Below are positions 23,282 through 35,900 of a stretch of DNA of 64,000 bases, piece by piece. The stretch is from Ehretia macrophylla (lineage: Eukaryota; Streptophyta; Magnoliopsida; Boraginales; Ehretiaceae), in the NCBI GenBank assembly GCA_037974665.1, contig CM075771.1, positions 42,330,425 through 42,394,424 of the forward strand. The letters are read 5' to 3'. Each line of letters starts with the position of its first letter. Position 1 is the stretch's first letter. The notes under the pieces were generated by a model. It was not told where the DNA came from and did not search any database. It saw only the letters and a list, made by a program, of their open reading frames with translations. Both the position numbers and the translations under genes were made by a program.

Positions 23282-26170
23282 TTAGTTTAGTAACTAGGCA
23301 TTAGTCGGGTTCAACCTCGGACCGTGGGGAGAAGCCTTAAGGTAATTATGATGTCTTATTTATATGTGTTAATGTGTGATAATGTGCTTTAATTGCTTTG
23401 AGCATTGAATATTATGTGCCTTTGAGGACCATATGTATTATGTGTCATGCACACCAACACGTTAATGACCTCGATAATGCATGCATGCTTTTATACTCTT
23501 TCCTTGATACAAGTGCATCTTATATAACCGTGAATGACTGTTTATACACATAGATAGTTAGGACTAGAACTTTCAGGGAAGTGAATTTATGCAGGAAGAA
23601 CGAAAATGGCTCAGTTAGAGATTTCTCGCATCTTCATAGGTACTCGATGGATCATATATATTATTGGTTATGCATATATATAAAATGTGTAGCACAGGTA
23701 TAATTGTTGAGGTAAAATTATTTCCTTATCTTTGGAATACACATGCCTGTGATTAAGTTATCAATTTTATAGCCATAAAGTTCTTGATTCTGTTAAACCG
23801 TTCTTCTAATTGTGGTTCTAGAATACATGTTAAGGACAGACAACTTTCCTTAGATATAAGAATATACTATTGGGCATGCGGAGTAGTATATATATGTTCA
23901 TATGCTTATAATGGAAGTTTGACTTAGGAGTTGCTTTTGAATCAAATTCTTATATCTTAAAATGGTAGAAGAGACTATTTATATGATTGAATCCTTATTT
24001 GATTGGAATTAAGCATCGTTGAACCTAATAAGGTGTATATTAACGAGTTTCAAGTTCACTCAATGTGGAGATCGTGACCTAGAAATTAAAAGATGAATTC
24101 GTGAAAATTGACGATAGGGATTAGATTATTAAGGCATGAATAGTGTGTTTAAGTAACTTAACAATGGATAACCTCAAGACATGTAGGCAACTCTGGAGAC
24201 TAAGTTTAACAAGGTTGATGAATCTTTAGTATAACAAGATATGAGGATGTTGGAATCGAGGAATTCACGTAACTAGAACTCGTGTTCGGAAGACTACACC
24301 TAAATGTTAGGTCGAATAGAAGTGTGAGGTATTGAATTACGCATTAGATGACTAACATTGCTAAGGTCCTAAGTTGGATATTGGTGATATCAAGAATCAT
24401 GGTATTAAATTGTTGCCCCTCGGATTTAGTTGTGATTATGTGAAGTAAGTCATTCTATGCACTCGTTGTTTGGATACCCTAGAGGATGCTAGAAAGCATA
24501 TATCCCTAAGCAAGACCGATGGACCTAGTATATGAACCATGGAAATGAGATTAAAGCATCCGGTTGCAAAGTGGAGTCGTTAGGGTATGAATAGTAATCC
24601 TAAATAGCTAATAGTGAGTATGCATGATGATTCATGGTGAACCCTAGGACCTAAGGTCGATGAGTCTTGATGCTCTTAGCTAATTGAACATGTAAATGAG
24701 AAGAGTAAGATTTCATATAGTTAAGATAGAGATGAATCAGAGTCATGATGACCCAAGAGACTATTGTTAGACAACCGTATTTAAGTGCACCGTTTCACGT
24801 CTAGAAACTAGTGGTTGGCGGACTTCGAGTTGTGGTTGTTGAATAGAGGACGAATCTCGTAGTGATAGTTAGATGAGTGGTTGATCACTTTTGAAGTTCT
24901 ATTAGGTTATATTGAAGGATGCCTCGTGGTCATAATTCTTATGTTGATACAGCCTTGAAGTTATTTCGTGTAACAAACTACTTGGGTTAGTATGGTAAGT
25001 ATCCTATGAGCTAGATCATTCCGGTACCCATTTATAGTCTTAGGATTATTGTTGTACGACCGGTAACCTAGTGGAACATTGATATCGCTTACATGGCTAT
25101 AACCCTAGCTTAGTAGCATTACTGTTGAAGATATATTGGTGGTTATTAAGTGTTCGAAAGAATGACTAGGTCGCTAAGTAAGTGGGACCATTATCTTCTT
25201 AAGTATGACGTAACCTTGGATTGAGGTGAGTGAAATTCATTTGAGGTTAAAATCATTCGCTTTAGGAGTCTTGATTAAGATTAAAAGAAACTCTGAAGCC
25301 TCGTAACTTGAAGACAGAGATTTGAATAAAGAAATAAATTGTGGGTCACAAGCTGATGAAACTTACTTGAAGAGTTGAATGAGTGCCACATGATTAGTTT
25401 ACCCATGCAATTTCGACGGCAGTTTGTTGGTGGTACTTAATAAGCCTTAGAGTTGAGTTTAACGAATCTCAACGGTCTTTCTCGTTGATTACGAGCGTGA
25501 AGGTTAATAAAGCCGGGAAAGGAGGTTAGTGAATAGGAGCCTATAACTTGGAGACTAGTCACTAGAAGATTTGCTAATCTAATGTACCTATGAGATAAAA
25601 AAGACTATGATACTATCGATAGATGATGACTTGAAATTGATTAGTTTGTTTGGAAGAATTCTTCCTGAAAATAGGGTAGTATTGTGAAATGATCCATAAC
25701 CTGTGTATGGCCTATGTGATAACAGTTTGAAGTAGTTGACATGGTATGTAAATCGGATATAGACTTATCATATTGAAATTAGTGTATGTCACCATAGGAT
25801 CATGGTATTATGGTAATATTCCTTTTTGAGGTATGAAGGCGAGTTTGATACAACATGAGTCAGGATTCTGGAGTTATAGTTATATAGTTAGATTACTGAT
25901 GCAGCTTTGATGACTACGTTTGAAGACTCCAACCTTAGTTAATGAACTTGACCTTAAGATCAAATGGAAGGAATAGAGTCGTTCAAAGGAAAGAACTGTA
26001 AATGTAGGGGTCACACTGAATTAAATGATTGGAGAAAGCGAGGAAGTGAAGTGGTTATGGTAAAAGAGATCACAAAACACGGGACGACCTGGAATGGGAA
26101 AATAACAAAGGTCGAAAACCACCTAAATGACCTCAACAAGTAAGAATGAATTTCGGGATGAAATTCTTTT
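23282..26170 (+). other. Non-coding internal region of L4
   Basis: The first roughly 150 bases resemble the leader of L8 (both contain ggtatcagagcttag and tgtgtgataatgt). After that I recognise no gag, protease, reverse transcriptase, integrase or chromodomain motif in any frame, and no tandem repeat. The sequence is AT-rich and full of stops. The last 40 bases carry the aatttcgggatgaaattc segment before the polypurine tract. Whether the remainder is decayed gag-pol or captured filler cannot be decided by eye. Confidence 0.8.
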
Positions 26171-26183
26171 AAGGAGGGGAGGA
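26171..26183 (+). other. Polypurine tract of L4
   Basis: AAGGAGGGGAGGA lies directly before the TG of the 3' LTR (26184). This is the expected place for the primer of plus-strand DNA synthesis. Confidence 0.93.
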
Positions 26184-29100
26184 TGTGAGGCCCGACCCCG
26201 AATAACTTGTCTTACCTCGACTTGCGTGCCTTAGACCCAGAATTATATGACTGACCTTGGATTACGTGCCATGTCTTGGTTTTCATGCATGCTTCGTCAT
26301 TCGTGCCTTGACCTAGAATGGTGTGCCCTAATCCCCGATTGATGTACGTTACCTCATTCTATGTGCCCTAACCTAGATTTGCGTGCCTTGACCTAGGTTT
26401 AAGAATCGTGTTCCGTTTTGTGTGCCTTGCATTGAATTACGTGCATTCATTTAGGGTTAACGTACATTTACTTAGGAAACGTGCATTCGTCTCGTAGTTC
26501 GTGCCCTACCTCGTAGTGCGTGCCCTAAACCTAGGAAAGCGTGCCCTCACGCTAATCAAGAAAGCATCTTACACGAAGCACTAGATCATTAATTAATCCT
26601 ACAATTCAACTAACTAATATTAAATTACTAATTCAACCCACTAGAAGACAAAATCTCACAAAAAGCTAGACATTCCTTATTCTTTATTCCTTATTCTTTT
26701 GCACTTTCAAACATACAATTAATTAATCCTCAAAAGATGACAATGATTCAGCATTTTCATGCCTTGGCCAACCACCTTGTGGCATTTATGCTTGCTTGCT
26801 CAATTCAAAATTAATTCTAGACAATTCTATGAGAAGTTATGACACAAATGCATAAAAAAAAAAAACCCAAAACCCAAAACCCTACCCAATGCACCCATAT
26901 TTTGACCCATTCCCTTGCCATGCTAGGTAATTCAAAAACCATGCTTCTTGAAGACACAAATCTGAAAATTGCAAGCCCCTAGGCCGACAATGCTCCTTTG
27001 CCCAACAAAATCTTTTATTTTTCTTCATTTCTCTCATTTCCTCACATTTCTCTCTCTCCCTCTCATTCTTCTCTCTCTCTCTCGGCTTTGGCTGAGTTGC
27101 TTCACACCATAGCTCATCTTCATCACTCCATGGTTAATCAAGGCAAGCAAGAAGGTAGGGAACTCGACTAAGCAAGCTAGGTTGCAAGAAAACTCACATG
27201 CAAGCTCTTTGAACAACCATTTCGGCTTAGGTGAGTTTGTTAGCTTCCATTTCTTTTCTTCTCGTTCTAACCACATGCACCTACTAAGAACTTGGTCACT
27301 AAGCTAGGAAAAATAGAGAAAATTCGAGTGGTGTCTCGGCTAAACAAGGGAGAAGATCAACCTTGTGCTTCACCAAGACTCTTGTGCGTCTTCTTGTTGT
27401 TTGCTAAGGTGAGGGCTAAAACTTCTTGAAAATCTTTCCAAAAAAAAATCACATGCATGCTCTTAAATGTTTACCTTTTCTTCTTTAGCTGAGATATATG
27501 TGTGTTCATAAGCTTTTATAACCATGCATGGCAAGATTTTGGCTAGAAGGTGATGATAGATGAAATCGGGCTTGTGATAACTTTCTGTCTTGTTGGTGCG
27601 AGGTGATTTTGGCTAGGTAAATGATGTTAAAAATGCGTGAAAATTGGTATGTAACTAGGTTTGCCAGTTTTGAACATTTTTCAAAGAAATAGGCTGAAGC
27701 TAATTTTGACACTAAAGTCCTCAAAATGGCAAATCATTGAAATGTGTCCAAATCTGGAAAGTCTGGAAAAATGAAGCAGGTTTTGGCAGATTCACTGACC
27801 TTGTAGAACGAATCAGTTTTGACTTAGTAAATGACATCCAAAATTCATGAAATTTGGTGTGCGTCTATATTTTTCAGTTCTGGACAGTTTTTTCCAGAAA
27901 TGGACTAAGGTTAAATCTGACCTTAAGGACCTCAAAAACGACAAGTATTGAAATGTGTGCAAATCTGGACAGTTTTGTGCAATCCCACTGTTTTGGCTAT
28001 AACTATTGAACCCGAACTCCAAATGATGCGAGGTTTGTTTCTGAATTTAGTTCACTTCTTAAGATTTAATTTGAAATCTTATTCATGGTAAATGGAGATT
28101 GTTTCCTTGTCTTAATGATTGTAAGAAAACAGCCCATTACAGTGAGGGTTTCACTTAGTGATATGCTTAGAAAAATTGTTGTAACTTCTCTTGTTGAATT
28201 AAATTCTTGGGATTGTGGCATTGGGATGTTTTTTGGACTGTTTTGAATACTTGAGGATGTTTGAATTAATCGATGCATGGCTTGAGAATGATTTTGAGTT
28301 GATTCGGGGCTTAATCGCACGGGTAAGCACGAAATGGAAACCCTAGTGACTAGGTAAATTCACTAAGTGTTGATCCTATGAATATTGTGTTTAATTATAT
28401 GTTTAGTAAGCTGCCCGTAGTTGCCATTGTAGCCCTAAATGCGATCTTGATGATTACATGTTGACAAGTAGGCCTTTCTTGCACCCGAACCCACGTAGAT
28501 GTCGTTGCATGTTGAATAATCTTATCATTTGATAACGTGAACTTTGTAATGAGTTATATGACTTGATCTACGTGCGTTACATGGCTGCCCGTTTAATGTT
28601 CATATAACTCCATATGCCTTTCAAGTGAAACTACTTGTCTTATCGTGCCTCGCTTGTTTACTTGTCAATGTGCAATCTTATGACTGCTCGGAGGCAACCT
28701 ACTTTGTTGTCCTCCTAATGTGATATATTAAATGTCATAAATGTGCATTGCATACAAGGTTGCAACCTTTCATTCTGGCATGGTAGCATTCACGCACACT
28801 GGGCGGCATCGGGCTTGCCGGTGTAACCGTGACTACCATTGTCCAATTCCCTCTCTCGCATGGGTGCTAGACTTCCTCGGAGAGTTGGGTTGTAGGATTT
28901 CGGGGTACATCCGGAGTACACCCATTTGGCGTGATAAAGAGATGATTGAAGTCAGTCGCAACAACTGATACTGACATGAACTGAGAGCAAAAGCTCACCG
29001 TATCCTTTTCACTATGTGTATAAGTACTCTCGCTTGGTTCCTGGAGGACCTCGGGGAGGAAAGACGGGTAATTGTGTTCCTTTACTTTTATATTATATTA

Positions 29101-29926
29101 TGTACTTACTTGTGATATATATTCATGTTTGCAAAAGGGTTTTCATAAGTTGAACCAGAAAATGAGTTTCAAACCTATTTCTCGTTCCTCCTCGCTGAGT
29201 TCATAAGGACTCACCCTCTTTTATCATCTCAGCTGAAGAAGATCAAGAACATGTACCTGATGATGACGTTACGTGCCTAACAATGATTCCTTGGAATGAT
29301 TGCCTGTCCTATGTGCTTTGCTTGATTATGGCCATTGTGAACACTATGCTGCTTGAAGACTATTTCTTTTCATGTTGCTTGATGTTTGTAATGTAAAAGA
29401 CCCCCGTTGTAATTTGGGGTCTAATTTTGGCTTGTACTGATAATAATTAGATAGACACTACTATGGTCGTTTTGCTATCGTTATTGGCTAGTATCTATTA
29501 TAGGATTACGAATTATCAGGTAAAGATTAAGTAATGAACCTAACCAATTTAAAGCAGGTACTCATTGTTAAGCTAAGATCAACAGGTACTTTTGTAACGA
29601 GGATTAACAAAAAATATGACATAGTATCATGATAGGTTATTAATCAAACGAGACTTCGAGATAACTAGTAGGCGTTTCAATTGATGATAAATAGCAATCT
29701 TAGTTGGAAATGAAATTGAGATTGGAAATTTTGAGACGTTTAGAGAATTAGGTCAAACCAAAGAGCCCAATTACAGTCGTTATGCTGCCGGGTTTTTCGG
29801 AAAATTGTAGAGTTTAGGCTAAAACGTTAAGTGTTAAGCTTTCATGAACGGTTAAGTACGTGATATGACTTGAATGTTTAGATCACACCCTAATCTAACC
29901 TTTATAGGCTGGGTTGGGGCATGACA
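26184..29926 (+). repeat. L4 3' LTR (full length)
   Basis: This 3743-bp LTR runs TGTGAGGCCC...GCATGACA. It keeps the 803-bp segment (27143-27945) that the 5' LTR has lost. Landmarks: block of about 20-bp repeats at 26184-26550, CT tract near 27045-27085, small conserved frame 28741-28968, and GACCCC/GGGGTC hairpin 29399-29421. It is the best full-length reference for the family in this window. Confidence 0.95.
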
Positions 29927-32900
29927 AAGGTGCCATAGGATTCGATAATAGAAATGTGATGGATTAGGTTTTCGTCCTATTCGCGGCTCACGAAGTACGA
30001 TCCGGGATGGAAAAACAGCGCAAAAGAAGAAAAGTGTCCCGATACTGTTGAAAATGTTCTATTTTGGGCTCCAAATATAGGCGCAACTGAGCAGGTTTGC
30101 TGCCATCGTCGTAGAGCTCTAGAAGTGCTTTCCAACGGTATGTTGTGCGCTGCGTAACTCCTTACGGATCAAAAGTTATAGGCACTGGACTGACGGATAC
30201 CTGGTCACAAGCCCTAAGCGCTCGATTTACGGGCCCAGCCTCTACATGAAGTGAAGTTGTCTTGCCAAAGATGTAGTGGGATTCAGTAATAGAAATATGA
30301 TGGATTAGGTTGTTGTCCTTTTCACGACTCACGACGTACGATCCGGGATGGAAAAACAGCGCAAAAGAAGAAATGTGTCCCAAAACTAATGAAATCGTTC
30401 AATTTTGGGCACTGAAAATTGGCGCAGTCGAGCAGGCTTACTACCCTCATCGTAGAGTTCTCGGAGAGCTTTCCAATAGTATGTTGTGCGCCGCGTAACT
30501 CCGTACGGATCAAAAGTCATGGGTACCGGAGCGACGGATACTTGGTCACAAGCCCCACGCCCTCAGTTTGCTGGCCCAGCCTCTACGTGAAGTGAAGTTG
30601 TCTTGCCCAAGGTACCGTGTGATTCGGTAATAGAAATGTGATGGATTAGGTTGTCGTCCTTTTCGCGGCTCACGACGTACGATCCGAGATGGAAAAATAG
30701 CGCAAAAGAAGAAAAGTGTCCTGATACTAATGAAAATGTTCTATTTTGGGCTCCAAATATAGGCGCAGCCGAGCAGGCTTGCTGCCCTCGTCATAGAGCT
30801 CTAGGAGAGCTTTCCAACGTATGTTGTGCACCGCGTAACTCGTCACAGATCAAAAGTTATGGGCACCGGAGCGACGGATACCTCGTCACAAGCCCTAAGC
30901 CCTCGGTTTGCGGGCCCAGCCTCTACATGAAGTGAAGTTTTCTTGCCCAAGGTGCCGTGGGATTTAGTAATAGAAATGTGATGGATTAGGTTGTTGTCCT
31001 TTTCGCAACTCACGACGTACGATCCGGGATGGAAAAACAGCGCAAAAGAAGAAATGTGTCCTGAAACTGATGAAAATGTTCAATTTTGAGCTCTGAAAAT
31101 AGGCGAAACCGAGCAGGCTTGCTGCCCTCGTCGTAGAGCTCTCACAGAGCTTTCGAACGGTATGCTGTGCACCGCATAACTCCTTACGGATCAAAAGTTA
31201 TGGGTACCGGAGCGACAGATACCTGGTCACAAGCCCCACGCCCTCGGTTTGCTGGCCCGACCTCTACATGTAGTGAAGTTGTCTTGCCCAAGGTACCGTG
31301 TGATTCGGTAACAAAAATGTGATGGATTAGGTTGTCATCCTTTTCTCGGCTAACGACGTACGATCCAGGATGGAAAAACATGCAAAAGAAGAAAAGTGTC
31401 CCGAAACTAATGAAAATGTTCAATTTTGGGCTCCGAAAAGAGGCGTAGCTGAGCAGGCTTGCTGCCCCCGTCATAGAGCTCTCGGAGAGCTTTCCAACTG
31501 TATGTTGTGCGCCGCGTAACTCGCTACGGATCAAAGTTATGGGCACCGGAGTGACGGATACCTAGTCATAAGCCCCATGCCCTCGATTTACGGGCCCAGC
31601 CTCTACGTGAAGTGAAGTTGTCTTGCCTAAGGTGTCGTAGGATTTAGTAATATAAATGTGATGGATTAGGTTGTTTTCCTTTTCGTGGCTCACGACGTAC
31701 GATCCGAGATGGAAAAACAACGCAAAAGAAGAAAAGTGTCCCGAAACAGTTAAAAACATTCAATTTTGGGATTCGAAAATATGCGCAGCCAAGCAGGCTT
31801 GCTGCCCTAGTCGTAGAGCTCTTAGAGAGCTTTCCAATGGTATGCTGTGCACTGCGTAACTCCATACGGATCAAAAGTTATGGGCACCGGAGCGACTTAT
31901 ACTTGGTCACAAGCCCCACGACACCGGTTTGCGAGCCCAGCCTCTACGTGAAGTAAAGTTGTCTTGCCCAAGATGCCTGGGATTCGGTAATAGAAATGTG
32001 ATGGATTAGGTTGTCGTCCTTTTCGAGGGTCACGACGTACTATATGTGACGGAAATACAGCGCAAAAGAAGAAAAGTGTCCTGAAACTGATAAAAACGTT
32101 CCTTTTTGGGTTCTGAAAATAAGCACAGCCGAGCAGGGTTATTGCCCCATCGTAGAGCTCTCGGTGTGCTTTCCAACGGTATGTTGTGCGCCACGTAACC
32201 CTTTATAGATCAAAAGTTATGGGCACCGGAGCGACGGATACCTGGTCTTAAGCCCCACGTACTCGGTTTGCGGGCCCAGCCTCTATGTGAAGCAAAGTTG
32301 TATTGCCCAAGATGCTTGGGATTCGGTAATAGTAATGTGATGGATTAGGTTGTCGTCCTTTTCGCAGCTCATGACGTACGATCCATGACCAAAAAACAGC
32401 GCAAAAGAAGAAAAGTGTCCCGAAACTGATGAAAATGTTCATCTTTAGGATCCGAAAATAGGTGCAGCCAAGCAAACTTGTTGTCCCCATTGTAGAGCTC
32501 TCAGAGTGCTTTCCAACGGTATGCTGTGCACCACGTAACTCCTTACGGATCCAAACTTATGGGCACCGGAGCGACGGATACCTGGTCACAAGCCGCATGC
32601 CCTCGGTTTGCTGGCCTAGCCTCTACGTGAAGTGAAGTTGTCTTGCCCAAGGTATCGTGGGATTTGGTAATAGAAATGTGATAGATTAAGTTGTCGTCCT
32701 TTTCGCAGCTTACGACGTACGGTTCGGGACGAAAAAACAGTGCAAAGTAGGAAAAGTATCCCAAAACAGATGAAATCGTTTGATTTTGGGCTCTGAAATT
32801 TGACGAAGCCGAGCAAGTTTGCTTCCCCCATCCTAGAGCTCTCGAAGAACTTTCCAACTCTATGTTATGCGCCGCGTAACTCCTTACGGATCAAAAGTTA

Positions 32901-35900
32901 TGGGCATAGAAACGATTGATACCTTGTCCCAAGCCCCACGCCCTCGGTTTGCGGGCCTAGCCTCTACATGAAGCAAGGTTGTCTTTCCCAAGATGCCTGG
33001 GATTCAGTATTAGAAGTGTGATGTATTGCATTGTCGTCTTTTTTGCGGCCCATGACGTACGATCCGGGACAAAAAAACTAAGTAAAGTAAGAAAATTATC
33101 CCGAAACATATGAAATCATTCAAATTTGGGCTCTAAAAATAGGTGCAACCAAGCAAGCTTGCTGTCCCCGTTGTAGAGCTCTCGGAGAGCTTTCCAATGA
33201 TATGTTGTGCGCTGCGTAATTCCTTATGGATCAAAAGTTAGGGCACCGAAGCGACGGATACTTGGTCATAAGCCCCACGCCTTTGGTTTGCGGGCCCAAC
33301 CTCTACGTGAAGTGAAGTTGTCTTGCCTAAGGTACCGTGGGATTCAGTAATAGAAATGTGATGGATTAGGTTGTCGTCCTTTTCGCGGCTCACGACGTAC
33401 GATCCGTGATGCAAAAACAACGCAAAAGAAGAAAAGTGTCCAGAAGCTGATGAAAACATTTGATTTTGGGATTCGAAAATAGGCGTAGCCGAGCAGGCCC
33501 ACGGCCCCCAACGTAGAGCTCTCGGAAAGCTTCCAACGGTATGTTGTGCGCCACGTTACTCCTTACGGATCAAAAGTTATGGGCACTGGAGCGACGGATA
33601 CTAGGTCACAAGCACCACGCCCTCGGATTGTGGGCCCAACCTCTACGTGAAGTGAAGTTGTCTTGCCCAAGGTACTGTGGGATTCGGTAATAGAAATGTG
33701 AAGGATTAGGTTGTAGTCCTTTTCGCGGCTTACGACGTACGATCCGGGATGGAAAAACATTGCAAAAGAAGAAAAGTATCCCGATACTGATGAAAACTTT
33801 CAATTTTGGGATGCAAATATAGGTGCAGCCGAGCAGGCTTGCTACCCTCGTCGTAGAGCTCTTGGAGAGCTTTCCAACGGTATGTTGTGCGCCGCGTAAC
33901 TCCTTACGGATCAAAAGTTATGGGCACCGGAACGACGGATACCTAGTCACAAGCTCCAAGCTCTCGGTCTGCGGGCCCGGCCTCTACGTGAAGTGAAGTT
34001 GTCTTGCCCAAGATGCCATGGGATTCAGTAATAGAAATGTGATGGATTAGGTTGTTGTCCTTTTCGCAGCTCACGACGTACAATCCGCGATGGAAAAACA
34101 GCGCAAAAGAAGAAAAGTGTCCCAAAATTGATGAAAATATTATATTTTATGCTCCGAAAATAGGCGCAGCGGAGGAGGTTTGCTGCCCTCGTCGTAGAGC
34201 TCTCGGAGAGATTTCCAACGGTATGCTGTGCGCCGTGTAACTCCTTACAAATCAAAAATTATGGGCACGAAAGCGACGGATACCTGGTCACAAGCCCCAC
34301 GCCCTCGGTTTGCGGGCCCAGCCTCTACGTGAAATGAAGTTGTCTTGCCCAAGGTGCCGTGGGATTCAGTAATTGAAATGTGATGGATTAGGTTGTCAAT
34401 TTCGCGGCCCACGACGTACGATCCGGGATGGAAAAATAGCGCAAAAGAAGAAAAGTGTTTGTAACTAATGAAAACATTCGATTTTGGGCTCCAAAAATAG
34501 GCGCGGCCGAGCAAGCTTGCTGCCCTCGTCGTAGAGCTCTAGGAGAGCTTTCCAACAGAATGCTGTGCACCGCGTAACTCCTTACGGATCAAAAGTTGGG
34601 GCACCGAAGTGACGGATACCTGGTCACAAGCCCCACGCCATCGGTTTGCTGGCCCAGCCTCTACGTGAAGTGAAGTTGTCTTGCCCAAGGTGCTGAGGGA
34701 TTCGGTAATAGAAATGTGATGGATTAGGTTGTCGTCCTTTTTGCGGCTCACGACGTACGATCCAGGATGGAAAAACAGTGCAAAAGTAGAAAAGTGTCCC
34801 GAAATTGATAAAAACATTCGATTTTGGGCTCCAAAAACTGTCGAAGCTGAGTAGGATTGTTGCCCCCGTCGTAGAGCTCTCGGAGAGCTTTCCAACTGTA
34901 TGTTGTGCGCCGCGTAACTCCTTACGGATCAAAAGTTATGGGCACCGGAGCGACGGATACCTCGTTACAAGCCCAGCGCCCTCGGTTTGCGGGCCCAACC
35001 TCTACGTGAATCAAAGTTGTCTTTCACAAGATGCCAGGGATTTGGTAATAGAAATGTGATGTATTGGGTTGTTGTCCTTTTCGCAGCCCATGACGTACGA
35101 TCCGGGACGGAAAAATAGAGCAAAGTAAGAAAAGTGTCCCGAAATAGATGAAATCGTTCGAATTTGTGGTCTGAAAACAAGCGCAGCCAAGCAAGCTTGC
35201 TGCCCTTGTCGTAGAGCTCTCGGAGAGCTTTCCAACGGTATGTTGTGCGCTGCGTAACTCCTTACGGATAAAAAGTTATGGGCACCGGAGCGTCGGAGAC
35301 TTGGTCCCAAGCCCCATGCCCTCGGTTTGCGGACCTAGCCTCAACGTGAAGCAAAGTTGTCTTGCTGAAGATGCCTGAGATTCGGTAATAGAAATGTGAT
35401 GGATTAGGTTGTCGTCCTTTTCGCGGCTCACGACGTACGATCTGGGAAGGAAAAACAGCTCAAAGTAAGAAAAGTATCCCAAAATAGATGAAATCGTTCA
35501 AATTTGGGCTCTAAAAATAGGCGCAACCAAGCAGGCTTGCTGCCCCCATCGTAGAGCTCTCAGAGAGCTTTCCAACGGTATGCTGTGCACCGCGTAACTC
35601 CATACGGATCAAAAGTTCGGGTGCTGATATGACGGATATCTTGTCACAAGCCCCACGCCCTCGGTTAACGGGCCCAGCCTCCATGTAAAGTGAAGTTGTC
35701 TTGCCCAATGTGCCATGGAGATCAATAATAGAAATGTGATAGATTAGGTTGTCATCCTTTTCGCAGCTCAGGACGTACGATCCGGGATGGAAAAATAGCA
35801 CAAAAGAAGAAAATTGTTCCGAAACTAATGAAAAGGTTCGATTTTGGGCTCCAAAAATAGGTGCGGCCGAGCAGGCTCGTTACCCTCGTTGTAGAGGTCT

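Larger units (their letters stand above)
20339..29926 (+). mobile_element. L4: complete non-autonomous LTR retrotransposon with no coding capacity
   Basis: Both LTRs, a primer binding site, an internal region and a polypurine tract are visible, and the element is flanked by a perfect 5-bp duplication AAGGT (20334-20338 and 29927-29931). The satellite rejoins in phase as cccaaggt then gccatagg. The LTRs differ mainly by scattered transitions and one 803-bp deletion in the 5' copy, so the insertion is fairly young. The internal part (about 2.9 kb) has no ATG-started frame of 60 codons and no recognisable gag or pol. Its leader resembles that of L8, and its 3' end carries the aatttcgggatgaaattc segment often found before the polypurine tract of plant gypsy elements. 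It fits a large retrotransposon derivative moved by proteins from coding relatives; the trans-mobilisation is inference. Confidence 0.95.

Noticed and set aside
23282-26170. Possible hidden gag-pol in the L4 interior
   Set aside because: I looked for zinc knuckle, protease, reverse transcriptase and integrase motifs in the forward frames and found none I could defend.
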